Source: Petrimonas mucosa
GTDB lineage: Bacteria; Bacteroidota; Bacteroidia; Bacteroidales; Dysgonomonadaceae
Reading direction: 5' to 3'
Length of the DNA stretch: 64,000 nt
Assembly (NCBI RefSeq): GCF_900095795.1
Contig: NZ_LT608328.1
Span: 2,411,001-2,475,000, forward strand
This document shows, piece after piece, positions 1 through 8,421 of the stretch. Below the pieces are notes generated by a model that saw nothing but the letters and a program-made list of their open reading frames with translations, did not search any database and was not told the DNA's origin. Each line of letters starts with the position of its first letter. Position 1 is the stretch's first letter. The position numbers and the translations under genes are program-made.

Positions 1-2
1 AG

Positions 3-587
3 AAGGCACATCCCGACGTCTTCAATATCCTGCTTCAGATTCTGGACGAAGGACATGTTACCGACAGTCTGGGACGCAAAATCGATTTCAAGAATACCAT
101 CCTGATCATGACATCCAACATCGGGACACGGCAGCTAAAAGATTTCGGCCGCGGAATCGGCTTCAGTACCAATAACGATGTTACCGATGCAGAATATTCG
201 AGAAGTGTTATACAAAAAGCTCTCAACAAGGCATTTGCTCCTGAATTTCTAAACCGTGTGGATGATATCGTGATGTTTGACCAATTGGGCAAGGATTCGA
301 TTTTCAAGATTATCGACCTCGAACTCAATGGATTGTTCAAGCGAATCGGCGAACTGGGTTACAAAGTAGAACTTACTTCCGAAGCCAAGGAGTTCCTTGC
401 AGAGAAGGGATACGACGTGCAATTCGGAGCCCGGCCGCTCAAACGTGCCATCCAGAAGTACGTGGAAGACGAAATGGCAGAAATGATGCTTCGGACTGGG
501 ATCAAGGAGGGTGCAACCGTAGTGGTCGATTTCAACAAGGAACAACAGAAAATCGAGATAAGAATTGCAGACCCTGTTGCGAATTGA
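3..587 (+). CDS. clpC: ClpC-type AAA+ ATPase, C-terminal part (5' end outside window)
   Basis: This is the last 194 codons of a Clp/Hsp100 unfoldase that feeds ClpP or remodels aggregates. The open frame enters from the left edge. Visible are the end of the second AAA+ domain with the sensor-1 segment (IMTSN, bases 105-119), the arginine-finger region FLNRVDDI and the sensor-2 motif GARPLKRAI, then the small C-terminal domain. The length after sensor 2 fits ClpC/ClpB. ClpC is preferred, but the N-terminal domains that would decide are missing. A strong terminator follows. Confidence 0.85.
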   Translation, partial: KAHPDVFNILLQILDEGHVTDSLGRKIDFKNTILIMTSNIGTRQLKDFGRGIGFSTNNDVTDAEYSRSVIQKALNKAFAPEFLNRVDDIVMFDQLGKDSIFKIIDLELNGLFKRIGELGYKVELTSEAKEFLAEKGYDVQFGARPLKRAIQKYVEDEMAEMMLRTGIKEGATVVVDFNKEQQKIEIRIADPVAN

Positions 588-611
588 TTTTCGGCAGGTC
601 AGATCATTCAT

Positions 612-652
612 CGGGGTGCCGAAAGAAACCACTTCCGGCTCCCCGTTTTTTT
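612..652 (+). terminator. Rho-independent terminator after the Clp ATPase
   Basis: A 10-bp stem with one mismatch joins 612-621 (CGGGGTGCCG) to 636-645 (CGGCTCCCCG) across a 14-nt loop. Seven T residues follow at 646-652. It starts 25 bp after the stop codon. Confidence 0.85.
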
Positions 653-742
653 CATCCATCTCAATGGTTTGCTTGACTCACCATGCAAAAGCGAACAAAA
701 GACCAGGATGATGGTTATAAATGCAACTATTCAATATTACAG

Positions 743-1459
743 ATGAAAGTAGAGGTCTGGACAGATATCATGTGCCCCTATTGCTACATCGGGAAGATTC
801 ACTACGAAAAAGCCATGCAGCAATTTGCACACGCCGATGAAGTTGAACTGGTCATCAAATCATTTCAGCTAAATCCCGATTTACCCGGCAACGGAGGGGG
901 TTATCCCGTAGTAGACTATCTGGTGAAAAGAGCCGGTTTTCCGGAAAGCAGCATCAAACAGATGTTTGCCGGCATCGAACAACTGGCGTTAAATGCCGGA
1001 GTAAAATTCAACTTGACAAACGCCGTCGCTGCAAATACGCTCGATGCCCATCGGCTGGTCAAGTTCGCAGCAAAAAAAGAGCTGGCCTCTGATCTGCTTA
1101 TGCTTATATCGAAAGCATATTTCGAGGATGCTCTGGACTACAGCGACAGGTCGCTGTTGAAACAGATCGGGATGGAAGCTGGACTTGATCCCGACGGAAT
1201 TGATCAGCTCTTCGCCGGCGACGATCTTGTTGCCGAAGTGAAAGAGGATATCAGAGAGGCACAGCTGTTAGGTATCGACACGGTCCCCACATTCCTGTTC
1301 GACCGTAAACAGGCCATTATCGGATCGGAGCCGGTGGAGGTGTTCTTGGATACACTCAACCAGGCATATGCAGATTGGAAAAAAGCAGATCCTTCGCCCG
1401 ATTCCCCCAGGGTAAGGAGAGGAAAGTCATGTAATGCTGACGGGGTGTGTGAGATTTAA
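743..1459 (+). CDS. DsbA family oxidoreductase, FrnE-like
   Basis: This thioredoxin-fold protein of 238 residues resembles the FrnE/DsbA family of cytoplasmic thiol oxidoreductases. The redox motif CPYC is at residues 11-14, after the opening beta strand, and a cis-proline motif (TVPTF) lies in the last third. The helical insertion between them matches DsbA topology. The frame is open further upstream (ATG at 683), but the extension is polar and precedes the conserved MKVEVW start, so 743 is chosen. There is no signal peptide, so a cytoplasmic role is inferred. The C-terminus has two more Cys residues. Substrate unknown. Confidence 0.85.
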   Translation: MKVEVWTDIMCPYCYIGKIHYEKAMQQFAHADEVELVIKSFQLNPDLPGNGGGYPVVDYLVKRAGFPESSIKQMFAGIEQLALNAGVKFNLTNAVAANTLDAHRLVKFAAKKELASDLLMLISKAYFEDALDYSDRSLLKQIGMEAGLDPDGIDQLFAGDDLVAEVKEDIREAQLLGIDTVPTFLFDRKQAIIGSEPVEVFLDTLNQAYADWKKADPSPDSPRVRRGKSCNADGVCEI

Positions 1460-1473
1460 CGCAAAGGGGCGCA

Positions 1474-2025
1474 ATGGAATTCTTACGTATTGATCAATCG
1501 GACAAAAAGAGGTGGAACAGGGTATGGGAATTGTATGAGTCGAGTTTCCCCATCGCCGAGAGACGGAAAATGAAAGATCATCTCCGCGCCTGTTCCGACG
1601 CCCATTTCCATCCGGTCTCGGCATGGGAGGGCGGTGAACTGATCGGATTGTTATTCTACTGGGAGTGGGACCAATACAGGTACCTCGAGTACCTGGCCAT
1701 CAACCCCGAATTGCGCGGGCACGGCTTTGGATCACAGCTGCTACGTTATCTGCGCGATTCTGAACATACCATTATCCTGGAGATAGATCCGCTGGTCAAC
1801 GAATTATCCGTCAGGCGGCTTCAGTTTTACGAGCGGGCCGGCTTTACCCTTACACCTTACCGGTTTGTACACCTGCCTTATCGGCTGGAAGGTCAGCCCA
1901 TTGAACTGCTCATCCTCAGTTACCCGAAGATGATTACCAAAGAGCAGCACAACGATTTTCTGGAATTTCTGGAGACCCGCGTGATCATCTATTGTGAAGG
2001 TTATCCATTCAACAGACAGGAGTAA
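1474..2025 (+). CDS. GNAT family N-acetyltransferase
   Basis: This protein of 183 residues has the acetyl-CoA binding motif A (RGHGFGSQLL, about residues 80-90) after the strand EYLAI. The start lies 14 bp after the DsbA-like stop, suggesting co-transcription. The acceptor cannot be named from sequence. It meets the next gene tail to tail with 2 bp between stops. Confidence 0.8.
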   Translation: MEFLRIDQSDKKRWNRVWELYESSFPIAERRKMKDHLRACSDAHFHPVSAWEGGELIGLLFYWEWDQYRYLEYLAINPELRGHGFGSQLLRYLRDSEHTIILEIDPLVNELSVRRLQFYERAGFTLTPYRFVHLPYRLEGQPIELLILSYPKMITKEQHNDFLEFLETRVIIYCEGYPFNRQE

Positions 2026-2027
2026 GC

Positions 2028-2567
2028 CTATCCCCCCTTATATCCTTGAGGGCTCAATACCGACTGCAACAGCCGGAGCGTTTGGAGCAAGATCTTCTCT
2101 TCCCGTTTCGAATCGGGATTCATCGGGTAGACGATAGCTTCCACCCTCTCATCCTCCAACAGCCTTACATAACCACAAACACCCCATGCCAAAATCCTGC
2201 AATCGGTACGAAATTTGACAACACCAGCCTCTCTGTCTGAATAGGAAACGATAAAATTTCTGTCGATCTTTTGCAACATCTCTGCATATCGGTTGGACGA
2301 CCGGCTCCTGAAAACCAGGAAAGCTCTCTTAAAGCCCGAGAAAGCGGGCGGTTCCGGATTCTCCGACTCCATATAATCGAGTCTCTTGTAGAAGATGGCG
2401 GTGATAACGGCAGGAGGTAGCATACCGGCTATAAGAAAGACGAGAAACAATTGCCACAAATGGATACGAATACCCCAGAAGAGACCGATGATGATTATTA
2501 CAGCGATGTAAAACAGTAGAAATACTGACATCCATGCGAGAAAAAGCTTTGTTGTGAATTTCATCAT
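2028..2567 (-). CDS. Small membrane protein of unknown function
   Basis: The product has 179 residues. Two transmembrane segments (about residues 8-30 and 37-58) are followed by a soluble C-terminal domain of about 110 residues with conserved-looking aromatics and a CGYV motif. I do not recognise the family. It may be read together with the DUF4230 gene upstream on the same strand. The second codon is also ATG, so the start could shift by one residue. Confidence 0.65.
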   Translation of the reverse strand: MMKFTTKLFLAWMSVFLLFYIAVIIIIGLFWGIRIHLWQLFLVFLIAGMLPPAVITAIFYKRLDYMESENPEPPAFSGFKRAFLVFRSRSSNRYAEMLQKIDRNFIVSYSDREAGVVKFRTDCRILAWGVCGYVRLLEDERVEAIVYPMNPDSKREEKILLQTLRLLQSVLSPQGYKGG

Positions 2568-2598
2568 ATTTCAGGTTTGTCTTAGATCCATATCATTA

Positions 2599-3207
2599 TT
2601 AATGAAGTTCCGGGATGGTAAGCTCCGACGTGATGTCGATATGTTTGAATCCCATCTCCTGTAGAAGAGATTTTATCGCAATCCCTGCCTGGTTGTCGGC
2701 ATCTTTCAGTATACCCTGTCGGATAGCATCCTGCCTCATTGTCGCCTTCTCGTCAATCAATGCCTTGTTGTAATCTGAAATTTTTATGGGATTGAACGCA
2801 TTTTCACTTTCGCCGTACACAGTTACACTGTTTTCATCGATAACCACATCGAAAATTTGCGCAGGAGGCATTGAAACGTGGACCTTATCGCCGTTGATAT
2901 TGACTTTCACCCGGCTGAAATCAACTCCAGCTTTCAGGTAACCGTTGTATTTCAACAGGAAGTACTTGTCGGTTAGCGGAACACCAATATTAAGGATCTT
3001 GAAGTTATCCTTGAACCCGATAACACCCGAATAGCTGTACTTCACTGTTGCAAGTTCCTGGATATGTATAATCTTGCTCAGGACGGTGGTTGTATCGTAC
3101 CTCTTCATCCGGGTTATCTTCATGCTGTTTATCCCAAGCATGAGTGCCAAAACGATGGTTGTAGCCAGAAAGAGATAGGTTGCAAAGTTTGTCCTCAAGC
3201 GTCCCAT
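2599..3207 (-). CDS. DUF4230 domain-containing protein
   Basis: This protein of 202 residues has one N-terminal membrane anchor (about residues 8-26). The body has the pattern of DUF4230: an early IQELATVKYSYSGVIGFKD segment, a central beta-rich part with KAGVDFSRV, and a helical C-terminus. The family is common in Bacteroidota and Firmicutes and has no established function. The frame is open back to 3264, but the extra residues do not resemble a signal sequence, so the ATG at 3207 is preferred. Confidence 0.8.
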   Translation of the reverse strand: MGRLRTNFATYLFLATTIVLALMLGINSMKITRMKRYDTTTVLSKIIHIQELATVKYSYSGVIGFKDNFKILNIGVPLTDKYFLLKYNGYLKAGVDFSRVKVNINGDKVHVSMPPAQIFDVVIDENSVTVYGESENAFNPIKISDYNKALIDEKATMRQDAIRQGILKDADNQAGIAIKSLLQEMGFKHIDITSELTIPELH

Positions 3208-3309
3208 AGATCTGCATTTTTTGGATATTTCCACAAATATACCAATTAACTGCAAATCTCCCATAGATCCGGACGAGGTTTTGCGCTGTCAAGCAAAGGA
3301 ATATGTCCA

Positions 3310-4536
3310 TTACATCAATGCCTGACGGATATCCTCCAGAAGCAGTTCCACGCTTTCCAGCCCCACCGACAACCGGATGGTCTTATCGCTGATGCCCATT
3401 ACTTCACGCTGATCTGGCGAGAAACTACCGTAGATTGTCGTAGCCGGATGAATCGCAAGACTCTTGTTATCAAACAGATTGGTTGCCCGACGTATCACCT
3501 TCAGCTTGTCAAGCAAGTGAAAGCAGGCATCCTTCGAGGAGAGATCGAAAGTCAACATCGCTCCGGGAGCATCGCCGAACTGGCGGCGACTCACCTCGTA
3601 AAACGGATTGCCAGGCAATCCGGTATAGTTGACCGACTCGATGCCTTCGGTCTGCTCAAGGCAGGTTGCCAGTTCAAGGGCGGTACGGCTCTGTCTCTCA
3701 TACCGTAGCTGGAGGGTTTCAAGGCCGATCGTCTGCATTTGGGCAGTTCTCGGATCCATATATGCACCAAAATTCCGGTGAATCTCCCTGCGCAGCCTGG
3801 TGTTAAATGCATGGACTCCCTGTTCATTGGCAAGTGGATTCAAAACCTTGTTGTTTCTCCAGTCGAATGTTGCATAGTCAATAATAAGCCCCCCGATACT
3901 GGTCGCCCCTCCAGAAATATATTTGGTGCTGGAGACCACCTCGATGTCGACTCCAAATTTCCCCGCATTGAAGACCGAAAAAGGGATCACGGTTGTATCG
4001 GCAATCAACGGAACATTTTTCTCTTTTGCCACTGCGCTTAACATGGAGATGTCAGCCACCTCCAGCTGGGGATTGGTAACAACTTCAAAAAAAATGGCGC
4101 AGCTATTTTCATCAATCCGTTCGCGGATCTCGTTCTCGTTTGTCAGGTCGCAAAAGCGCACCTCCACCCCGAACGCCTTTAATGTAGTTGCAAAAAAAGA
4201 GTAGGTATTGCCAAAGAGGTGGGGTGAAGTAACAATATTGGCCCCGCTGTACGCAATAGTCATAAAGAGATTGCTCACAGCTGCCATTCCCGAGTTCAGG
4301 GCCGTGACGTTAAAGGCTCCGGTTATCTGCCTCACCCTCTCCTCGAAGTAGTGAACAGTGGGATTTGATATGCGTGAATAGGTATGGTCTGTTGTCTTTC
4401 CGCAGAAGGCAGCCTCCATCTCCGAAGCGCTAGCAAATTCATAAGAGGCTGTACTGTACACCGGCATGGAAAGCGAACCGTATATGTCCGGACGGGGATA
4501 GGGGACATTTAGCAGAAAATCTTCGAAATTGTTCAT
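3310..4536 (-). CDS. Cys/Met metabolism PLP-dependent enzyme (trans-sulfuration family)
   Basis: This is a 408-residue fold-type I PLP enzyme. The Schiff-base lysine is K205 in SSTKYISGG, the pyridine-binding aspartate is D180 in IADTT, and the phosphate-binding TYSRISNPT motif is at residues 52-60. Family members include O-acetylhomoserine sulfhydrylase, cystathionine gamma-synthase and methionine gamma-lyase, and the sequence alone does not separate them. The length is right for a full enzyme. It stands alone on its strand with its own -7 box. Confidence 0.85.
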   Translation of the reverse strand: MNNFEDFLLNVPYPRPDIYGSLSMPVYSTASYEFASASEMEAAFCGKTTDHTYSRISNPTVHYFEERVRQITGAFNVTALNSGMAAVSNLFMTIAYSGANIVTSPHLFGNTYSFFATTLKAFGVEVRFCDLTNENEIRERIDENSCAIFFEVVTNPQLEVADISMLSAVAKEKNVPLIADTTVIPFSVFNAGKFGVDIEVVSSTKYISGGATSIGGLIIDYATFDWRNNKVLNPLANEQGVHAFNTRLRREIHRNFGAYMDPRTAQMQTIGLETLQLRYERQSRTALELATCLEQTEGIESVNYTGLPGNPFYEVSRRQFGDAPGAMLTFDLSSKDACFHLLDKLKVIRRATNLFDNKSLAIHPATTIYGSFSPDQREVMGISDKTIRLSVGLESVELLLEDIRQALM

Positions 4537-4556
4537 TATCCTGTAATTTAAGGTTA

Positions 4557-4564
4557 CAAATATA
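4557..4564 (-). promoter_or_regulatory. Bacteroidota -7 box for the trans-sulfuration enzyme
   Basis: Read on the minus strand this is TATATTTG, a full match to TAnnTTTG, about 21 bp upstream of the start codon. No clear -33 TTTG element was seen. Confidence 0.5.
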
Positions 4565-4605
4565 CAAAAATGATTATCCCGACGATTTTTCTGCCAGAAA
4601 ATGAA

Positions 4606-5856
4606 CTATTCTGTAAAAAAATCCGCCACTACCTGACGATAAAGAGCGACCACCCTCCTTGCTTTCTCATCCCATGAAAGCTTATGTTGCAACGATTCGC
4701 AATTCAACGACATCTCCTCCAGCAACTTCCGGTTGTCGTAAAGCTGATTCAACTGCACAGCAAAATCTTTAACCGATTCAGAAGGTGTGGTCAACGGAAT
4801 CTTCCTGCCAACAGTCTCATCAATTACTGCCCCGAAACCACAGGCATCGAAACAGAGAACCGGCAAGCGGTTGCTGATGGCCTCCAGTATGACGGTTGAA
4901 GTATCCTCGCTCACGCTTGTAAAGAAGAAAAGTTGTGCCTCACGCATGGCCTGTTGTACAACATTGTGGGGTTGGTTGCCATGCCACACTACCTGGTCCC
5001 GGATACCCAGCTCTTCAGTCAGCCGCTTGGCCTCGATCTTCTGGATCTCGTCTCCCTCTCCGTAAACATTCAGGATAATCTCTCTGTTGCCCGTAGCTGC
5101 AACTGCCTTCAATGCCAACGGTAATTGTTTGCGGAAGTCGAATTTTCCCACCCACATCACGTTAAAATCCTGGTTGTAGAATCTCCCGGTTGGAACATTC
5201 TCCGTTAGAAAACAGCCGGTCTCCGGTATGAGAACTGACTCCAGCTGCTTATACCTCTTTATGGCACGGTATGAGTCGGGTATGGAACTGATCAACAGGT
5301 TGGCCCGCCTCATTGCCTGGTCGACCCGTCGATCAAATCTGATCTGCAAGGTATTGATAAAGTTCTTCAGCCGGACAAAAGAGCGCATCTTAAGTCCCGA
5401 TCCCTGCAGGTAGGCTGGGGGGAATTGTTTCAATCCCCCCACTGGCCCCCATACAAAAGGAATGCCTTCAATTTTCCATAAATAGCCCGGTTCCCTGAAA
5501 CCAATCATGTTCAGTTGATGCAAAACATCTATCTCATGTTCGGAAACAATCCGAAGGGCCATATTGAGCGCCTCTTTCTGCCAGCGCTTATAATAGGCAT
5601 AAAATCTCCAGTCACCCTGATTCCTGCACATCTCCCTCACCCTTTCAGGTATCGGGTTATAATAGAAATGCATGTTCTCCGCCTGGGGTAATGATGCCAG
5701 GGCAGCTTCAATACTCTCGCGATGTTCCTCCTCACAGATGATAAAGAGTTCACAGTGTTTGGCCAGATGCACGCACCAGTTCCACCCCATTCCGGGTTCA
5801 CTTCCCCTGTCTGGAGCACAGGCGTATGCATTGACGAGTATTTTCAGCTTTTCCAT
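4606..5856 (-). CDS. Glycosyltransferase family 4 protein
   Basis: This is a 416-residue GT-B glycosyltransferase. The N-terminal half carries the Gly-rich acceptor loop DRGSEPGMGWNW near residues 17-28. The C-terminal half has the nucleotide-sugar E-x7-E motif in SEDTSTVILEAISNRLPV. There is no membrane segment. It lies outside the main polysaccharide cluster and next to a lipoprotein gene. Donor and acceptor are unknown. Confidence 0.8.
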   Translation of the reverse strand: MEKLKILVNAYACAPDRGSEPGMGWNWCVHLAKHCELFIICEEEHRESIEAALASLPQAENMHFYYNPIPERVREMCRNQGDWRFYAYYKRWQKEALNMALRIVSEHEIDVLHQLNMIGFREPGYLWKIEGIPFVWGPVGGLKQFPPAYLQGSGLKMRSFVRLKNFINTLQIRFDRRVDQAMRRANLLISSIPDSYRAIKRYKQLESVLIPETGCFLTENVPTGRFYNQDFNVMWVGKFDFRKQLPLALKAVAATGNREIILNVYGEGDEIQKIEAKRLTEELGIRDQVVWHGNQPHNVVQQAMREAQLFFFTSVSEDTSTVILEAISNRLPVLCFDACGFGAVIDETVGRKIPLTTPSESVKDFAVQLNQLYDNRKLLEEMSLNCESLQHKLSWDEKARRVVALYRQVVADFFTE

Positions 5857-5889
5857 GATGCGGTTGAATTAGGATGAATAGTTTATGGA

Positions 5890-6354
5890 TCAGTTATTAT
5901 CGGCCACCTCGACTTTCCTGTGACCCTTCAACAGGTAGGTATTGCCATAAGGTGTTTCATCATCCTCAAACTGAATTTCCATACAGATGCTGTCGGAATC
6001 GATCACTTTTCCGTTTAGAACCTTGATTCCGATTCCGAAATCACAGATTTCGCAAATCGATTTTTCAGTTTCAAAGGTTCCGTTCTCGTGATTGGCCGCA
6101 ACCTTGATCTGAAAATTCCAAAAACTCTTCGATGTATCCCGGATCGTTATGGAGTCGGTCTTCACCGGAAAACTGCTAGTGATGATCAACGGGAAAGTAC
6201 CGTCATGAATTGGGGCATCTTCCAGGTAGGCCATAACCTCCCACTCTCCGTTTAAATCACTGGTCAATTCAATCATTTCCGCTTCTTTTTCACAGGACAG
6301 CAAAAGAAAGGCTGCCACCAACATAGAGATGGTGCAATATATTATATGTTTCAT
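5890..6354 (-). CDS. Putative lipoprotein of unknown function
   Basis: The product has 154 residues. Its signal peptide ends in a lipobox (FLLLSC, lipidated Cys21), so an outer-membrane or periplasmic lipoprotein is expected. The rest reads as a small beta-barrel, with LNGEWEVMAYLED at the start, typical of lipocalin-like or lipid-binding-like Bacteroidota lipoproteins; that resemblance is only suggestive. It is followed by the glycosyltransferase on the same strand. Confidence 0.65.
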   Translation of the reverse strand: MKHIIYCTISMLVAAFLLLSCEKEAEMIELTSDLNGEWEVMAYLEDAPIHDGTFPLIITSSFPVKTDSITIRDTSKSFWNFQIKVAANHENGTFETEKSICEICDFGIGIKVLNGKVIDSDSICMEIQFEDDETPYGNTYLLKGHRKVEVADNN

Positions 6355-6387
6355 TTTTAGATCTTTTTTTTGTCGAGTTTATCAGGA

Positions 6388-7761
6388 TTATTTAATCACA
6401 ATCTTTTTTACATGTTTCCGGTTGCCATTCTCAACCCTTACATAATAGGTACCGGATGGAATTGAATTGGGAATCGCGGTATGGTAACCAATTATGGGGG
6501 TAGTGAATAACTTTTTTCCATTATATGAAAAGACCGAAAGTTTTGCGGAGGAACCGATAAACCCTTTACAGTTTGCGCAAATGCGGTTGAAAATATCCTT
6601 ATAGATGTTTATGGAGGGATCTGTCACTGTCTCATCCGGGATTGGATCCGGTTCGGGCTGTGGTTCCGGTTCGGGAGCAGGCTGTGGATCGGGCTGAGGC
6701 TGTGGATCGGGCTGAGGTTGCGGATCGGGTTGCGGTTGCGGTTGCGGCTGCGGCTGCGGCTGAGGTTCCGGCTGAGGTTCTACTGTCATCCGTGCCCGTC
6801 CGAATATCTGGTCAGGAAGGATCGACGGGGTAAGTGATGCATCATACCGGTTGGTCTCCTTACCTTTGATCGGTTCCATATTCTCTGCAAACCACCAGTT
6901 GCTCAGGTTACCCTCCTTGTTTCTGTAATTGACGACATTACCCTCGACAGTGATGTTGTACGACTTGCCAAAATACTCTTCATACCAGTTGCAAGCATAA
7001 AGTCCGATATTTGTGAAGTAGTTTTTTTCGCCATATATCTTATTGTTTCTCAATACCATGTCGTGGCCGCCCGCGATGCATACTCCGTACTGTCCACCAT
7101 TAATAACAATGTTGTCCTCAGCAATCTGATATGATCCGCCGATATCGCCCAGAATGATTCCTCCACCCGATGCAGCAGGACCGCCACCTCTGAGCCAGTT
7201 GCCCTTCACGATAATGGGACTTTGGGCAGTTCCGTTCGACTGGTTCAGGTTGATGATGTCGCCTGGCGAACTCGATCCGAAGATATTCTCCGCAACATTG
7301 TAACTGACGCTGTTACCCTCACCGTTCACCTTGTCGAACAGCACAACAAAGCCATTGTCCTTGTCCTCTGTCTTCATCGGACCACCGACATTCCTCACAT
7401 CGTTGTAGTCGAATTTAACACCCCGGGAATTGTGAGCAACCAGTGCGGTATGCACTTCGTCAAAAGTATTATCAATAATTGTAATGTTCTTACAATTATC
7501 CAAATAGATAGCCCTCTTAGTTAGTGACGACTTGAAACTGTTGTTCTTGATCACCACATTTTCACAACTGTAGAGGACAACCATGTCCTTGTCATTACTT
7601 GAAAACTCAAGCCCCTCAATTACAAAGTTCTTCTTCCCCACATGTTGTATGGTGGGAGACTTTGCGTAAGAACCTGTGTACCTGGCACCTTGTCCATAAG
7701 ATAGGTGTACGGTGAGGCACGCAAAGAGCACACTTAGTACGATGAATTGTTTTTTTTCCAT
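6388..7761 (-). CDS. Secreted parallel beta-helix protein with T9SS sorting domain
   Basis: The product has 457 residues: signal peptide (about 1-23), right-handed beta-helix repeats (about 30-300) with N/D ladder turns such as VVIKNNSF and ITIIDNTF, a Pro-Gln/Pro-Asp/Pro-Glu linker, and a C-terminal domain of about 70 residues ending in GTYYVRVENGNRKHVKKIVIK-type sequence. That tail is the type A sorting signal of the type IX secretion system, so export across the outer membrane is expected. Beta-helix proteins of this class often bind or cleave polysaccharides. No catalytic residues can be assigned. Confidence 0.85.
   Translation of the reverse strand: MEKKQFIVLSVLFACLTVHLSYGQGARYTGSYAKSPTIQHVGKKNFVIEGLEFSSNDKDMVVLYSCENVVIKNNSFKSSLTKRAIYLDNCKNITIIDNTFDEVHTALVAHNSRGVKFDYNDVRNVGGPMKTEDKDNGFVVLFDKVNGEGNSVSYNVAENIFGSSSPGDIINLNQSNGTAQSPIIVKGNWLRGGGPAASGGGIILGDIGGSYQIAEDNIVINGGQYGVCIAGGHDMVLRNNKIYGEKNYFTNIGLYACNWYEEYFGKSYNITVEGNVVNYRNKEGNLSNWWFAENMEPIKGKETNRYDASLTPSILPDQIFGRARMTVEPQPEPQPQPQPQPQPQPDPQPQPDPQPQPDPQPAPEPEPQPEPDPIPDETVTDPSINIYKDIFNRICANCKGFIGSSAKLSVFSYNGKKLFTTPIIGYHTAIPNSIPSGTYYVRVENGNRKHVKKIVIK
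6640..6780 (-). repeat. Pro-Gln-rich low-complexity linker
   Basis: Imperfect 6-18-bp tandem repeats built on the dipeptides PQ, PD and PE link the beta-helix to the sorting domain. The length of such tracts is prone to slippage. Confidence 0.85.
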
Positions 7762-7912
7762 TTGCTTTGCTTTCTTTTTTGAATTTGTCCGTACAATTCA
7801 CTGAAGCGGCCTGCTCTGTTATCATCACAGAGAAATAACCTTTCACATCTTTGGAATGGGAAAACGCAAGCAACTCGAAACGAAGAATTGTATCAAACGA
7901 TTATTAACGCCA

Positions 7913-7920
7913 CAAAATTA
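7913..7920 (-). promoter_or_regulatory. Candidate -7 box for the beta-helix gene
   Basis: The minus strand reads TAATTTTG, which fits TAnnTTTG. It lies about 150 bp upstream of the start codon, which would give a long leader. No clear -33 element was seen. Confidence 0.35.
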
Positions 7921-8052
7921 CGCACATTTTCCCGATTATAGTGTTAAAATACAAGCAAATAACACTATTTAATCAAAATTAAAAACCATTATTCATAATT
8001 AACAATGCTCATATTTGACTTTCCATTTAAAATCCCAATAAAATTGGACAAT

Positions 8053-8069
8053 TCATTTTAATTAACTTT
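8053..8069 (+). repeat. Left subterminal inverted repeat of IS1111-type copy 1
   Basis: This 17-bp repeat pairs with 9549-9565 with a single mismatch. It is present again at 63497-63513 in copy 2. Confidence 0.75.
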
Positions 8070-8076
8070 TAAATTT

Positions 8077-8084
8077 TATCTTTG
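8077..8084 (+). promoter_or_regulatory. -7 box (TATCTTTG) beside the left subterminal repeat
   Basis: A perfect TAnnTTTG box on the plus strand would start a transcript near 8090, exactly where the structured region begins. This is opposite to the transposase strand. No good -33 element is seen, and one could be supplied by a circular junction. Confidence 0.4.
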
Positions 8085-8088
8085 CATC

Positions 8089-8421
8089 AGGGTGTTAAGA
8101 GGAAACAGGCTCTGCCGGGGGGCAACCTGTCAGCAATAAGCACCCTGACGGTATGCAGTAATGCTACTTTAGGAGGTGGATATTCTGCCTCCTTTTTCAG
8201 TATTACTGACACTGTCCATATGGCTAAGAAAACCCGATCCTACATCCTACGGTAAACAATCTTTCCACAGCAGACTACCCGGCCTTGCGGCGGGAGCTGC
8301 AAATTCCTGTATCAGTTTACGATAGGCGGGGGTCACATACTAATTTAAGCAGACTTCAAAGCTGCAATAATATGACAGTGTTTCCCCCGTGGAAAAATTG
8401 CTTACACTGTAGGATTGTATG
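8089..8421. ncRNA. Candidate bridge RNA / seekRNA of the IS1111-type element
   Basis: This noncoding region has nested perfect stems. AGGGTG (8089-8094) pairs with 8141-8146 and encloses ACAGG/CCTGT (8105-8109, 8126-8130). CAGTAAT (8156-8162) pairs with 8202-8208 and encloses AGGAGG/CCTCCT (8171-8176, 8188-8193). ACAGTGT (8375-8381) pairs with 8404-8410. IS110-family transposases are known to use such an RNA to specify donor and target DNA, and in IS1111-type elements it lies downstream of the transposase gene. Folding into two loop domains fits that role. The transcribed strand is unresolved. Confidence 0.6.

Noticed and set aside
6642-6833. Small plus-strand protein rich in Ala, Val and Arg
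   Set aside because: It is the reverse reading of the Pro-Gln repeat of the beta-helix gene.
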